Of a DNA stretch of 64,000 nucleotides, positions 1 through 11,600 are shown in pieces. Source of the DNA: Monoplex corrugatus. Taxonomy: Eukaryota > Mollusca > Gastropoda > Littorinimorpha > Ranellidae. Location: positions 88,136,415 through 88,200,414 of the forward strand of contig CM060315.1 of NCBI GenBank assembly GCA_030674185.1, given 5' to 3'. The notes under the pieces are model-generated. The model ran no database searches. It saw nothing but the letters and a program-made list of their open reading frames with translations, and was not told the origin of the DNA. Both the position numbers and the translations under genes were made by a program. Every line of letters starts with the position of its first letter. The first letter of the stretch is position 1.

Positions 1-71
1 CCTTCAGCGTAGTTTTTGCATTTGTGGCCGATGTCACCACAGACGAAGATCGCAGCGCTGCTTATGGTTTG
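1..71 (+). CDS. MFSD14: MFSD14 exon (partial at window edge)
   Basis: Frame 3 reads FSVVFAFVADVTTDEDRSAA then YGL up to a consensus donor gtgagt at 72. The family has FSV(V/I)FAYVADVT...ER..AYGL at this place, the cytoplasmic loop after helix 4 with the charged MFS loop motif. The exon begins before the window, so the first two bases belong to an interrupted codon. Phase 0 at its end joins directly to VSATFAASL in the next exon. Confidence 0.88.
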
Positions 72-432
72 GTGAGTTCACTCCCTTGTTTATAGGGAAA
101 ACTGTTTGTTGCTTAGAATCCCATAATTCAAGATTTGACCAGTGTTAAATGATTGATTAAGCCAAGAAGACTGTAGTGGGAGAAAGTGTCCATAACTGCC
201 ACAATTATCACACCATGTCCTCATTGACTTATTGTTTTAATAGGACACAGATGGGAATGACGTGTGTGAATGTTTGGTACTCTACAGCACATGTCTACAT
301 TTAATTCATGATGCCAGTGTAAGATTACTTGTTTACAAGAACTGCAGCTTTGTTCTCTTTTTAGAGTTTTTGTTTTTTAAGTACATTTAATAAAAAAAAA
401 TCTGTGCCAGTATTTCTGTAGCTGTCCTATCT

Positions 433-1009
433 CCCCCCGTAGGGATGCTTGGGATCTTTCAGTATAAGTAGTATCCCCACCTTCTGGAAATTCTGTGCTA
501 GACATTTCCTCTTTTCTGTCACTCTCTTTGTTTCTGCCTTGTTTCTTTGCTTTCTGTCATTTCTAACTATCGTTTTCTGCCTTAATGGTCCATTCACCTG
601 TATGTGTTTGATAAAGTCTTATATACTTTTTCTTAGGATTGATAATTGGGTACATTTATTAAGTGTTTTTGGCTCTAGGAAGGTGAGATATGCAGAAGCA
701 ATTTCAGGCAACTTAGGCCCATTTTTATATATGTTTTGGTGTCCTTAGGTATGCTTAACTTTGTATTCAGGTGTTTTTTGAATCCCCTGTGCGATAAATT
801 GGACGAGTGGTCAGCGCCATGGGCATGTCCTTAGATTATGTGCGCTAGTTCATGGATATGTGTACTTAATTTTTTTTTTTTCCTATTGAAGTTTTGTCAA
901 TTTTGAAGCGGTTTTAGCCCTGATATGGCTCTGTGCAGTCGACTGGGCTTCCTGATATGGTTCTAAGCAGTCGACTGGGCTTTAAACAACAATAACAGTA
1001 ACAATAAAA
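433..1009 (+). mobile_element. Family A retroposon, copy 1
   Basis: About 575 bp, starting near gggatgcttgggatctttca and ending in a tail (tagccctgatatgg... gggctttaaacaacaat). Three more copies lie at 13.85, 31.28 and 37.70 kb with the same start and tail, which fixes its borders. No tRNA boxes or coding frame are clear, so it may be a SINE or the 3' end of a LINE. The final tail part is partly duplicated (two ctgatatgg...actgggctt units). Confidence 0.75.
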
Positions 1010-1117
1010 GCTTTCCTATCTGCTTTCATTTTAATTGTCTTCACAGGGTCCAGCTTGCTGACCACTTGTATTAATGCTGATAACAGTTTCTGCCAGTGTT
1101 TAAGGTTCTGCTACAGT

Positions 1118-1181
1118 CTGATGCACCAATGAACTTGATATTTTCTGTCTGATGCACCAATGAACTTGATATTTTCTGTCC
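1118..1181. repeat. 32-bp tandem duplication in MFSD14 intron
   Basis: The segment tctgatgcaccaatgaactt plus gatattttctg occurs twice in direct succession, about 260 bp before the acceptor at 1437. Confidence 0.85.
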
Positions 1182-1437
1182 ATTTGCTGAGCTGCAGCCC
1201 TGGTATGACCCAGGGAATTAAATTTAATCGAGTCCAAGTTGTATTTTCAGTGACAGCATTTTTCTTCTCACAGATGGTTGACTTGATAGGTTTAGGTAAG
1301 TTTACAGTGACAAAATACAGTGAACAGCTCGGTCTATGATTGTACTGAGTCACCAGAAACTGAAGATGTGTTGATATATGGTCAGGGTATGTTTTCAGTT
1401 TCATGAAGGTGGTTGAAATTGTTTGTCTTTCATCTAG

Positions 1438-1656
1438 GTGTCTGCGACATTTGCGGCCAGCCTGGTGACAAGCCCTGCACTGGGCGCCTACCTACAAGAT
1501 GTGTATAGCGACACTGTTGTCATTTGGATTGCAACAGCAGTGGCGCTGCTTGACATCGTGTTCATCATGGTGGCCGTGCCGGAGTCTCTGCCAGAGAAGC
1601 TGCGGCCTGCCAGCTGGGGATCTGCCATATCATGGGAAAAGGCTGATCCTTTTGGG
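1438..1656 (+). CDS. MFSD14: MFSD14 exon, helices 5-6
   Basis: Acceptor tcatctag precedes GTG (V), and the 73 codons run to donor gtgggt at 1657, phase 0 to phase 0. The protein holds two membrane helices: TFAASLVTSPALGAYL (helix 5) and VVIWIATAVALLDIVFIMVA (helix 6). The central-loop motif VPESLPEKLRPASWG and ISWEKADPFG follow, all highly conserved in MFSD14. An internal methionine is not a start, since the reading frame continues from the previous exon. Confidence 0.96.
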
Positions 1657-1738
1657 GTGGGTTAAAGGTGGATAGTTGGTTGGTTGGGAGGTTGTAGGCT
1701 TGCTTTTTAGGGTGGGAATGCAAGAGAGTGTGAGAAGA

Positions 1739-1772
<34 letters not shown>

Positions 1773-2569
1773 CAAATTTTGTGTATGTATGATATGTGTT
1801 CCAAGTAGCAATTGCTATGAAAAGGAAAATTAGAAAATGTCAAGATAAAGATAGAAAGTGGTTTAGGACTAGGGGAGGTGAGATGGAAGGGTACATGCAT
1901 GATGATATCAGGCAAGCATGAAAAATTATATACTCTGGTGGAGACACATGAAAGAGGAGTAGGCATCATAATGCATTAATGGACAGTGACAAATCAAAGT
2001 ATATCAAAGTATACTGGGCTGTATCAGACTGAGTTTTAATAATTAAATTGGATGGCAAGCCATTTGATTTCAATATCATCCAAGTATATGCACCAGTATC
2101 CGAAAGTACTGAGGAAGAAACTGCGAACTTGTATGAAATAATTATTAGAGACAGCCAAGGCTCAGTATAAATCACAGGACATGCTATAATAATGGGAGAT
2201 TTTAATTCTGAAGTGGGACAGGAGAGAGTGGATGACATAGTTTGACCTCATGGCCTTGGCACAAAATGAAAGGGGGGAGGAACTTGTTGAGTGGGCACAA
2301 ATAAATGAATAGGAAACACATGGTTTCTGCAACTTAACAGAAGAAAATGTACATGGATGAATCCAGGAGACAATACAAAAAATTGAATTGAGTACATCCT
2401 CATAAATAAAAGATTTAGAAATACTTTACTGATAGCAAAAATATTACCAGGTGCAGACTGTAACAATGACCACAATCCTGTAATGAGAAAATTTAGGCTG
2501 AAACTAAAGAGAAGAAACAAATCAAAAGTAACTTCAAACTGAATCTTGGACTCTTAATTAAGACAGATG

Positions 2570-2960
2570 TGAAAGATTTAACATACATGTCAAGCCTAAT
2601 ATTTGGTTTTTTATTTCTTTCCTCTTTGTTTCCAGCCAAGCCTTCTCTATTCCTGATTTCCCTGTTTATCCTCTTGTGTTCTTCCTCTTTTCCTTTTGAG
2701 AACTTGTATGAAATATTAGAGACAGCCAAGGCTCAGTATAAATCACAGGACATACTATAATAATGAGAGATTTCAATGTACAGAAACATTGAAGAAATTG
2801 CCCACCAGATAAAGATGTGCACATCCTTTTATTTCTTTCCTCTTTGTTTCCAAAGGAAAGAAAAGAAACAAACGTGTTTCCTATTCATTTATTTGTGCCC
2901 ACTCAACAAGTTCCTCCCCCCTTTCATTTTGTGCCAAGGCCATGAGGAGTGTTCTGAGCT
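2570..2960. repeat. Mosaic of direct and inverted copies of neighbouring RTE sequence
   Basis: 2589-2697 matches the reverse complement of about 3222-3348. 2698-2778 is a direct copy of 2127-2206. 2777-2823 is a direct copy of 3376-3422. 2826-2852 repeats 2608-2633. 2877-2948 is an inverted copy of about 2246-2325. All donors lie within 1 kb in the same element. Confidence 0.75.
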
Positions 2961-3016
2961 TACGTTTTTTGTGTTTTGTATCTGCTTCTATGCTGGCTGA
3001 ATGGGTTAGATTTGAG

Positions 3017-3072
3017 AAGTTCTACAACATGGGAGATAATTCCTACATGACTCTCAAGAGTTATGTTCTTTG
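3017..3072. mobile_element. End fragment of the 178-bp TA-MITE family
   Basis: The stretch ttctacaacatgggagataa ... gactctcaagagttatgtt resembles the reverse complement of the left end of the complete MITE at 59203-59380, with a few mismatches. Confidence 0.5.
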
Positions 3073-5047
3073 ATTAATACATGTTCAAAACAAATTTAGT
3101 GCTCTGGAGGACATTGGTGACAGTGAGGAACAATGGAGAAAGTTAAGAAACTCAATAAATGAAGCTTGTGAAGAAATATGTAGAGTTGAAAGAAAAGCAG
3201 AGAAGAACTGGAAGACAAAAGAAATATTAGGCTTGATGGAAGAACGGAGGAGGGCAAAAAGAAAAGAGGAAGTATACAAGAGGATAAACAGGGAAATCAG
3301 GAATAGAGGAGGCTTGGCTGGAAACAAAAAGGAAAGAAATAGAAAAAAACGACACAGAACAGATCCTAAGTTTATGTACAGAAACATTGAAGAAATTGCC
3401 CACCAGATAAAGATGTGCACATAAACTGGTTGCTTAAAATCTAAAGATAGTACAATTATTATGGAAAAAGATATATAGATGGGGAGAGTACATTAAAGAC
3501 CTTTTTGACGATGACAGAAACGAAGAACACATTGTAAGAAAGAATGTTGATAGTCCACCCATAATGAAAGATGAAATTAGAGCCACATTGAAAAAGATGA
3601 AACGGGAAAATTCCCAGGACCAGACAGTATTACTACAAAAATGATTAAGGCTCTAGATGAATTTGGTATTGAAAAAAATAAGTCATCCTAAATGAAATAT
3701 ATGACACTGGAAAAATCTCTAAAGATGTATAAACATTTTTCATTTCACTTCCAAAGAAATAGAATGCAAACTCAGTGACTAAATCAGCTTAATGAGCCAT
3801 GTAACAAAGATTCTATTAAGAATAATCATGATGAGGACAAGGAACAGAATTAAAAGAGAAATAGCAGAAGAACATTGTAGATTTGTTGAAGGGAAAGGAA
3901 CTATTAATGTCATATACATCCTAAGAACTTTAGAAATCAAGTTGAATAAGGACTTATATTTATGCTTTGTTGATTATACCAAGGCTTTTGATTGGGCAAA
4001 TGTGAAGAATTGATCAATCCAACTAAAAGGCTCAGTGTTGATGGAAAGGATCTAAGAATAATAAGGAATATGTATTTAGAACAGACAGCAGCAATGAGAA
4101 CAGAAATTAATATAAGCTCTTTCCAAAATATCGAAAGAGGGGTTAGGCAGGGATGTGTTCTGTCACCAGATTTTTTTCACTTGACAGCAAAACCACCATG
4201 AAAGACCTAGAACAGTGCCCTGGGATAAAGGTTGGAGGAAAAAATGAAAAACAATCTTTGTTACGCAGATGGCATGTTGTAATTGTAGAAAATGAAAAAG
4301 ACCAACAAAATCTTGTGAATGTGATAGAAATAGAAAACAGAAATAAAGGGCTGGAGCTAAATAGCAAGAAGACTGAAGTCATGGTAATCAATAAAAAACA
4401 TGAAATACCCTCATGCAAAGTAATGGCAAATGGCACAACAGTGAGACAGGTTGATAAGTTTAAATATCTGGGAACGGTCATCTTACCAGACGGCAGATGC
4501 TACATCAGAAATAGCCAGCAGTATCGGCCATGCTAAAATAACATTCAAGGGAATGAAAAGTGTTCTTACCAACAAATCTTATCAATTTACATCAGGAAGA
4601 GAGTTCTTGAATGTTATGTATTGAACTGATACTGGAGTTGTTACCAGATGTAAATTTTACGATGGCAAGTAAATATGTAAAGTCAGAACAAGATTGGGAC
4701 AGCTGAAATGTGGTTTCTAAGAAGAATATTGAGAGTTCCATGGACAGCAAAGAAAACAAGACAGTCTTGAAGGAGGCAGACACAAAAGAACATTAATGAA
4801 GAAGATTGGAAAAAGACGCAAACATTTATAGGACATCTTATGAGGCAAGAGAAATTATAGCACCTAGTCACAACAGGAAAGCGGAGGGAAAAAGAGCACC
4901 AGGTAGACCCAGGGAGAAAATATTGGACGGACTTGTAGAATGGCTGAGGACAGAGAGGGTGGGAGATGTACTTGCATTGACAAGGGATAGATTTGTATGG
5001 AGGGCCATGATGCCAACACCATGCGGCAGGGCACATGATGATGACAG

Positions 5048-5048
<1 letters not shown>

Positions 5049-5086
<38 letters not shown>

Positions 5087-5129
5087 GTGTGTGTGTGTGT
5101 GTATGTGTGTTGTGTGTGTGTGTGTGTGT
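5049..5129. repeat. (GT)n microsatellite
   Basis: Near-pure GT with single interruptions directly follows the RTE-like element's 3' end. Reading frames through it (Cys-Val repeats) are artefacts. Confidence 0.9.
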
Positions 5130-5369
5130 AGTGAGTGTGAGAGAGAGACAGTTTATCAGATTTTCTAAAATTGCATCGTTAGCATCTAATAGTTGAGTGC
5201 CATAATTTCAAATGTACTTTTTTCTGTTGGATGTTTTAAATTCTCTTTCTCTGTATGTTATATGTATATCCCATTGATTTTTGTTATTTGTTGTCTTTCA
5301 TGCCCAAGTTGGGGTTAAAATATTATTGAACACTGAATGTTGAACATTGTGTTTTTTTTTTTTTTTCAG

Positions 5370-5483
5370 GCATTACGTAAAGTTAGTCAGGACCAGCTGA
5401 TATTGTTACTGTGTACAGCCGTCTTTCTCAGTTATCTGCCTGAGGCCGGTGAATATTCATCTATTTTTGTCTACTTGAAATTG
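5370..5483 (+). CDS. MFSD14: MFSD14 exon, helix 7
   Basis: A T-run and cag acceptor (5367-5369) precede 38 codons, ending at donor gtgagt (5484). It reads ALRKVSQDQLILLLCTAVF, then LSYLPEAGEYSS and IFVYLKL. The LSYLPEAGxYSS block of helix 7 is a hallmark of the family. Both ends are phase 0. Confidence 0.96.
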
Positions 5484-5564
5484 GTGAGTTTTCTCTTTTG
5501 TCTTTTTCATTATGTGTTATCTCAATGTCTCAATGCAAACTGGTTGGTTCTTTTGATAGAGCCT

Positions 5565-5835
5565 TAGACTCAAGATCTGACATGTCAAGTGCAGTTTTAG
5601 CCTGCAACATTAGAAACTGGCCTGTTTGCCACCCATCATAGTGTTTCCATTATTCTGATGGTGTCAGCTTGGTGTTTCATAGGTGTGTGACTCCCTGCAC
5701 TCCTTTTTCAAGACCTTGCCAGCTCATAAGGTTTTGTGCTGGCTCAGGGAGTCTGTCAGGTAATTGCTGGCAGATTTGGGAATTGTCCGAATGTGATAAA
5801 TACCTCTTGAAAAAATTTTTTAAATCTCTTTCTGT
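5565..5835. mobile_element. Family D dispersed repeat, copy 1
   Basis: Shares ordered blocks with 11950-12192 (ggcctgtttg, ggtgt-agcctaatgttt, ttcaagaccttgccagc, ataaggttttgtgctg, gaattgt). Shorter pieces recur at 23040-23100 and 54565-54650 (gttgctggcagatttggg). No coding content is seen, and element type is unknown. Confidence 0.5.
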
Positions 5836-6041
5836 TTCTCTCTCTCTCTGTTTATATTGTTCTTGTGATTGTCATAATGTCAGATGATCATACTGGTTAT
5901 GTATTTGTGGCCATGATGAGGGGCAGTGGCCTATTATATGTGTAAACTATCTTAAGTCTGATGTCTGTTGTCTGTTTGTTTTGTCAGTCTGTCAGACCCT
6001 CTTAGTCTTTTTTGTGTTGTTGCTTGCATGTGTGTATGCGT

Positions 6042-6185
6042 TGTGTGTGTTGTGGTGATGTGTGTTTGTGTGTATGTGTGTGTGTGTGTGTGTGTTGTGT
6101 GTGTGTGTGTGTGTGTTTGGTGTACATGCGCTTGTATGTGTGTGTGTGTGGGGTGTCTGTGTGCATACCTGTGTGTATGTGTGTT
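6042..6185. repeat. (GT)n-rich tract
   Basis: Imperfect GT microsatellite in the intron before the helix 8 exon. It is flanked on both sides by a copy of cagtctgtcagaccctctta / cagtttgtcagaccctctta (5985 and 6196), a short direct repeat. Confidence 0.85.
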
Positions 6186-6448
6186 TGTTTTGGCAGTTTG
6201 TCAGACCCTCTTAGTCTTTTTTGCATGTGTGACTCACTAACAGTGTGGAAGGACGTGAGGAATATGCATGCAAACAAAAGAATGATCTTGAGTCTTCCGA
6301 GTAGTGCATACATGTAATTATGTTTAAAGGTGGTGCAAGTGATTCTTGTGTTTTTGTCAGGGTGAGTAATATTTTCAGTTTTTATATATGTTGTGTTTTT
6401 GTTGTTGTTGTTGTGTTTTTTTTTTTTTTTTTTGTTTGCTTTCCATGT

Positions 6449-6856
6449 TAATGGCCACTAAATCGGGACAGTTTTTCACAATGCTAGTAATGATGATGTT
6501 GATGGTGATAATAATCATGATGCTGTGGGGTTTCTGTTCAGGATTGAGACCAGGTTAGGAGGCTGTACTCTACGCTTACTTTCAGAATACATCCTAGCAT
6601 TGATCTGGCCTGAGATAGACAGATGCCTGCAGTGTTGGCTTGAAATTTAAATAACACCCTGAATGAAATGGATGAGAAATGGATGAAACTTGACTGTGGT
6701 CCCAGCCTTCTCAGTGAGCGCATAGCATACTCAGCTTTTGCTTAGGAGACAGTTTGGGATGAAAAACTCCACAGTGATTTTGATAGGACTGATGAAATTT
6801 AAACCCACAGTCTTTCAATTGTTAGTCTGTTGTGCTGACCACTGCACCATGAATAC
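6449..6856 (-). mobile_element. tRNA-derived SINE, family B (copy 1)
   Basis: On the minus strand the head reads tggtgcagtggtcagcacaa ... with a B-box region near ctgtgggtttaaat. The body and a tail of ATT/ATC triplets follow (tgatgatgttgatggtgata on +). It matches five other copies in the window, including + strand copies at the right edge. The B box is decayed here. Confidence 0.65.
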
Positions 6857-6907
6857 TGGTCTGTGTGGCAGTGTTTTATTCTGACATTCTCCTCCCTTGC
6901 TTTACAG

Positions 6908-6979
6908 GTGATGGATTTCACCAAAGAAAATGTTGCTTCCTACATCGCCATGGTTGGTGTTCTGTCAGTCTTAGCTCAG
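6908..6979 (+). CDS. MFSD14: MFSD14 exon, helix 8 start
   Basis: Acceptor ccttgctttacag is followed by 24 codons VMDFTKENVASYIAMVGVL plus SVLAQ, with donor gtgaga at 6980. It corresponds to the family segment that starts helix 8 (AAFIGLVGILSIFAQ in vertebrates). Phase 0 on both sides. Confidence 0.94.
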
Positions 6980-8160
6980 GTGAGAGGATTTGTCTTGTAG
7001 CCGTGGTTGTTTTAGCCAGTGATGGTGGTGGTGGTGGTTCATGTTGTTAACACGTTTCTGTCAGCAGCCAACAGTTTGTCGATTGCATGAAATTCAGCCT
7101 GTGGGCCAACCGACAAATTGCTGGTCGTGACTCCAGTTTTGGTTTTGGCTGTTGCCAGGGGACAGTGGAAAAAGGTGGGACTTTGCCATGCAAGAATCTC
7201 AGTGGAAAGTACTCTATAAACTTGCTGATATAACTGTGCTTTTGTGCATTCAAAATTATGGCAAAGTTAAGTTTTTACACCACCTATCAAATGCCTGCCA
7301 AAGTCATAATGGACAAACTTAACGTTGAGGATAACAAAATAGGAGTGATGATTCTGACTGATTTTGGCAACAATTCCAACGAAAATATTGCTACAAGTGG
7401 TGACAGTGGTGTGTTGAATGGTAGTGATGGTGGTACTTGTTCACTGTTTGTGAACACCACAAGAAACAACAGTCAAAACATCTATAGTGCTAGTGTACAT
7501 GGGTGTTTTTAAATCAGTATTTTGTTTTGCTATAAGCAGTTGCACAATGTATTAAGCAATCATCTTGACACATTTTCACAGAACTTTAAAGTTTTAAGCA
7601 AAATCTACTCAAAAACCAGCATGTAAGAGGATGTGTGACACAATTTAGCCTTGAAAGTGGTGAGTGGTTTTACGGCTATTGGACTGTGTATTTCATCACT
7701 TTGAAGGTATTGGTTGGTTGCCAGAATTGCCGGTGGCCTCAAACCTTTTGTCACTTATGTGGGGGCTTAGAACTTGCGGTGTCTGCTCTGTATGGAATGC
7801 ATATCACACCAGTAATGGGTCTTTACCGCTGTTTTCAACCTCTTCTCAGTCAGATCTGACTTCCGAATCATCAAACAGTCGTTCAGAATTTGTTGAATTC
7901 CCCTCAGATGCTTTCAGAGGTTGAAAACATGCAAGATTGCAAGACAATTTTGGTGAAAACCAGTTTTGATTCTCGGGGTGGGGGGTGGAGTGGGAAGAAA
8001 AATTGGTGAGTTGCACAGTTCATTGAATTATATAAGGGAGCCAATCACTTTTATGGACCATCTCTGAAACTGACATTAGTCGGTAGTTCTCTCCCATTTA
8101 CATTACACTGAAACATGTGACAAACTGTCACTGTTAATTGTATGTTTGTATGGATCACTG
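6980..8160 (+). other. Intronic stretch without recognised features
   Basis: Between the helix 8 exon and the CFDP2-type element I see no conserved coding sequence. An 84-codon frame at 7258-7512 has no family resemblance or splice context and is treated as chance. Confidence 0.6.
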
Positions 8161-8164
8161 ATCA

Positions 8165-10812
8165 CTGCAGGAAATCCTAGATCAGACGCCAAAGAAAGAC
8201 ATCATTACAGTGCAGGGCGACTGGAATGCGAAGATTGGAGAGGATGAACGCAATAATTGGAAAAGGATATGTGGCCAGTACTGCAACCCTGAGACCAACG
8301 AAAGAGTCAAGTCTTGAGACTCTTAGAATTCGCCAGTTACAACGACCTGAAGGTGGTGAACACAGTTGGTCACACAAACCATCTAGACACTGGACATGGC
8401 ACAGTCCAGGAGGAAAATACCATAGTCAGATTGATTACATCATGGTTAAAAGACGCTTCCAGTCAAGTGTTAACATCACAAAGACCAGGAGCTTTCCAGG
8501 AGCTGACATTGGAAGCAATCATGAGCTTGTAATGATGACCTTCAAACTCTGCCTCCAGAGGATGAAGAAACAGGGCAACAATAAGAATCAAGTTCAATCT
8601 TGAGAAGCTCAAAGACCCCAACATAGTTGAAACTTCCAAGCAGCGATAGGAGGGAAGTTTGCTCCTCTCCTCGTCCTTGACAATCAGGACACCGAAGTAA
8701 ACACTCTGATCAACAACTTCAACACTGCCATGACGGAAACAGCCAACGTCATCCTTGGAAAACACTGACCAACAAAGATGCCCTGGGTCACGGAAAAAGT
8801 ACTAAATCTGAGCCACAAACGCAGAGAACTAAAGCAAAAGAAGAGTACAGATGAAGGTGCTAAATTATACAGAGAAGCCAACCAACAAGTTACAGAAGGC
8901 ATGAGGAAAGCAAAGGAGACATGGATTGAAGAACAATGCCGAGATATCAAAGCAAACCTGCAGAAAAATAACAGCAAGAAAGCCTACCAGCTTGTGAAAG
9001 GACTAACAAGCTCAAAACAAGGCAGAACCACTACCATACAGAACAAAGTAGGGAAATGTCTCACAGAAGATCAAGATATTCTGAAGAGGTGGAGAGAGTA
9101 CTGCTCCGAATTATACACACACAACAACAGGAGATCCTAAGGTGCTAGACGTTCCCCCACCAACCAACAACGACAGCTACCCCATCGTGCGAGAAGAAGT
9201 TGAAGCTGCAGTAAAATCATTGAAGAAAGGCAAGTCGGCAGGAGTGGACAGCATTCCCTCAGAACTGGTCCAGACAGGAGGAAAGGCCATGATAGATATG
9301 TTTCTCATCATCTGCAATAAGATCTGGCGGACAGGCGAGTGGCCAACACCTTGGACCCAGTACCTGATCATCACTCTCCTGAAGAAAGGCAACCTACAAC
9401 TGTGCCAAAACTACCGTACCATCAGCCTGATCAGCCATCCAAGTAAGGTCATGCTAAAAATCCTTCTGAGTAGACTGAAGCCACAAGCTGAGGAGATAAT
9501 GAAAGAAGAGCAGGCAGGTTTCAGACCAGGAAGAAGTACCACAGAGCAAATTTTCAACCTCAGATTGCTCTGTGAGAAATACCTGCAACACCAGCAAGGC
9601 CTTTACCACGTCTTCGTGACTTCAAGAAGGCATTCGACAGAGTTTGGCACGCAGCCTTGTGGGCAACCATGAGGCTGTATAACATCAATGCCAACCTGAT
9701 CAGAACCATAGAATGCCTCTACGAAAAGGCGACCAGTGCAGTCTACCATGACAACAACATAGGAGAATGGTTCGGAACCACAGTTGGAGTAGGCCAAGGA
9801 TGCCTGCTCTCCCCCACTCACTTTAACATCTTCTTAGAGAGAATAATGGCTGACGCACTTGAAGACCACGAGGGAACAGTCAGCATCGGAGGTAGAACAA
9901 TCACAAACTTGTTTAACATCTTCTTAGAGAGAATAATGGCTGACGCACTTGAAGACCACAAGGGAACAGTCAGCATCGGAGGTAGAACAATCACAAACTT
10001 GCGTTTTGCTGACGACATTGACGGACTGGCTGGGCAAGAACAAGAGCTGGTCAGCTTGATAAAACATCTTGATGAGGCCTCCACAGCATATGGCATGCAG
10101 ATCAGTGCAGAGAAAACCCAGTTGATGACAAATAATACCAATGGCATCAGCACTGACATTACCATAGACAACAAGAAACTTGAGACCGTCCATAGATTTA
10201 AATATCTGGGAGCTATAGTATCAGATGAAGGATCCAAGCCCGAAATACTTTCCAGGATTGCCCAGACCACAGCTGTAATGACCAAGCTAATAGTCACCTG
10301 GAACGACAAGAATATCGCTATCGGCTCCAAGATCAGACTGATGCGTTCCCTGGTCATGTCAATATTTTTGTTTGCATGTGAACATGGACCATAACAGCAG
10401 ACATTGAAAGAAGGATACAGGCAGTGGAGATGAGATGCTTCCGCAAACTCCTTGGTATCTCGTACAAAAATCATATGACCAATAAGGAAGTGAAAACCAG
10501 AATTGTAAACGCCATCGGGCTGTATGAAGACCTCCTGACTTAAGTGAAAAGATGCAAACTGAGGTGGTACGGGCACGTCACACGATCATCTGGATTGACC
10601 AAGACCGTCTTGCAGGGAACAGTACAGGGAGGGAGACGAAGAGGCAGACAGAGAAAAAGATGGGAAGACAAATATCAGAGAGTGGACTGGCCTTGAATGG
10701 AACGTCATTCTGCGGAAAGCTGAGGACCGTGAGGAGTGGAGGAAGTTGGTTGCAGAATCTTCAGTAGTGCGCCAACGGTCAACCAGACTACGGGACTGAT
10801 GATGATGATGTA
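8165..10812 (+). mobile_element. CFDP2-type (RTE/BovB-like) non-LTR retrotransposon, 5'-truncated and frameshifted
   Basis: The endonuclease C-terminal half is at 8190-8600 (VQGDWNAKIGED, YHSQIDYIMVKRRFQSSVN, GADIGSNHELV). A linker follows (KKAYQLVKGLTSSKQGR). RT is at 9140-10390 (AAVKSLKKGKSAGVDSIPSE, QYLIITLLKKGNLQLCQNYR, EEQAGFRPGRSTTEQIFNL, GVGQGCLLSP, LRFADDIDGLAG, FKYLGAIVSDEGSKPEILS). The C-terminal domain runs to about 10790 and the tail is gatgatgatgatg. A one-base deletion near 9616 breaks the frame just before the FKKAFDRVW motif, and other frame changes occur near 8290, 8600 and 10390. The catalytic FADD is intact. This family is often annotated in animal genomes as craniofacial development protein 2 plus RT. 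Clade name is from memory of motifs. Confidence 0.85.
9822..10001 (+). repeat. 90-bp in-frame tandem duplication within RT
   Basis: Two adjacent 90-bp units (30 codons, each starting FNIFLERIMADALEDH and ending GGRTITNL) differ by one visible substitution (gag/aag). They lie immediately before the catalytic FADD block. Confidence 0.9.
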
Positions 10813-10894
10813 TCACAGAGGGCTTTGTGAGCTGTGTAGTTTTCACGTACGTGGCAGTCAAGGGGTTGAATAATTATATTGATAATAATGATGT

Positions 10895-11600
10895 TACAGA
10901 CATTGTCCGTGTCTTTACTGATGCTGAAGTGTGTTTGCCTGTGTTTCAGGCATTGTGTAATGTGTGTTGATGGTGACCTCTGTGTCGATATGTTTCAGAC
11001 ATTGTGCTTGTCTTTACTGATGCTGAAGTGTATTTGCCTGTGTTTCAGGCATTGTGTAATGTGTGTTGATGGTGACCTGTGTGTCGATATGTTTCAGACA
11101 TTGTGCTTGTCTTTACTGATGCTGAAGTGTGTTTGCCTGTGTTTCAGGCATTGCGTAGGTGTGTGTTGATGGTGACCTGTGTGTCTATGTTTCAGACGTT
11201 GTGTTTGTCTTTACTGATGCTGAAGTGTATTTGCCTGTGTTCCAGGCATTGTGTAATGTGTGTTGATGGTGACCTGTGTGTCTATGTTTCAGACATTGTG
11301 TCTTTACTGATGCTGAAGTGTATTTGCCTGTGTTCCAGGCATTGTGTAATGTGTGTTGATGGTGACCTGTGTGTCTATGTTTCAGACATTGTGTCTTTAC
11401 TGACGCTGAAATGTGTTTGCCTGTGTTTCAGGCATTGCGTAGGTGTGTGTTTGATGGTGACCTGTGTGTCTATGTTTCAGACATTGTGTCTTTACCAATG
11501 CTGAAGTGTATTTGCCTGTGTTCCAGGCATTGTGTAATGTGTGTTGATGGTGACCTGTGTGTCTATGTTTCAGACATTGTGTTTGTCTTTACTGATGAAG
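10895..11600. repeat. 97-bp minisatellite containing copied splice acceptors
   Basis: About seven and a half units of 91-99 bp. Each contains tatgtttcagacattgtg + tttgtctttactgatgctga and a second acceptor-like block ttcaggcattgtgtaatg. The last unit contains the real 3' splice site and first 24 nt of the MFSD14 exon at 11574. The two halves of a unit resemble each other, suggesting an older half-length repeat. Because 97 is not a multiple of three, most upstream acceptors would shift the frame. Confidence 0.92.

Larger units (their letters stand above)
1985..5048 (+). mobile_element. Dead RTE-like non-LTR retrotransposon
   Basis: Fragments in three frames, broken by many stops, follow the order of a non-LTR polyprotein. 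An AP-endonuclease part lies at about 2040-2510 (NIIQVYAPVSESTEEE, IMGDFNSEVGQERVDD, FRNTLLIAKILPGADCN). RT blocks lie at 3820-4180 (YTKAFDWANVK, IERGVRQGCVLSPD). A YADG replaces the catalytic YADD at 4262-4273, followed by LNSKKTEVMVINKK and KFKYLG. A C-terminal part lies at 4690-5020 (WFLRRILRVPWTAKKT). It ends in gatgatgaca and a GT tract. Frameshifts, stops and the lost catalytic Asp show it is inactive. The same family recurs at 15.6 kb (antisense) and 62.9 kb. Confidence 0.8.

Noticed and set aside
7258..7512. 84-codon intronic frame (starts MAKLSFYTTYQMPAK) as an extra exon
   Set aside because: No flanking splice signals in a phase compatible with MFSD14 and no similarity to the family at this position.
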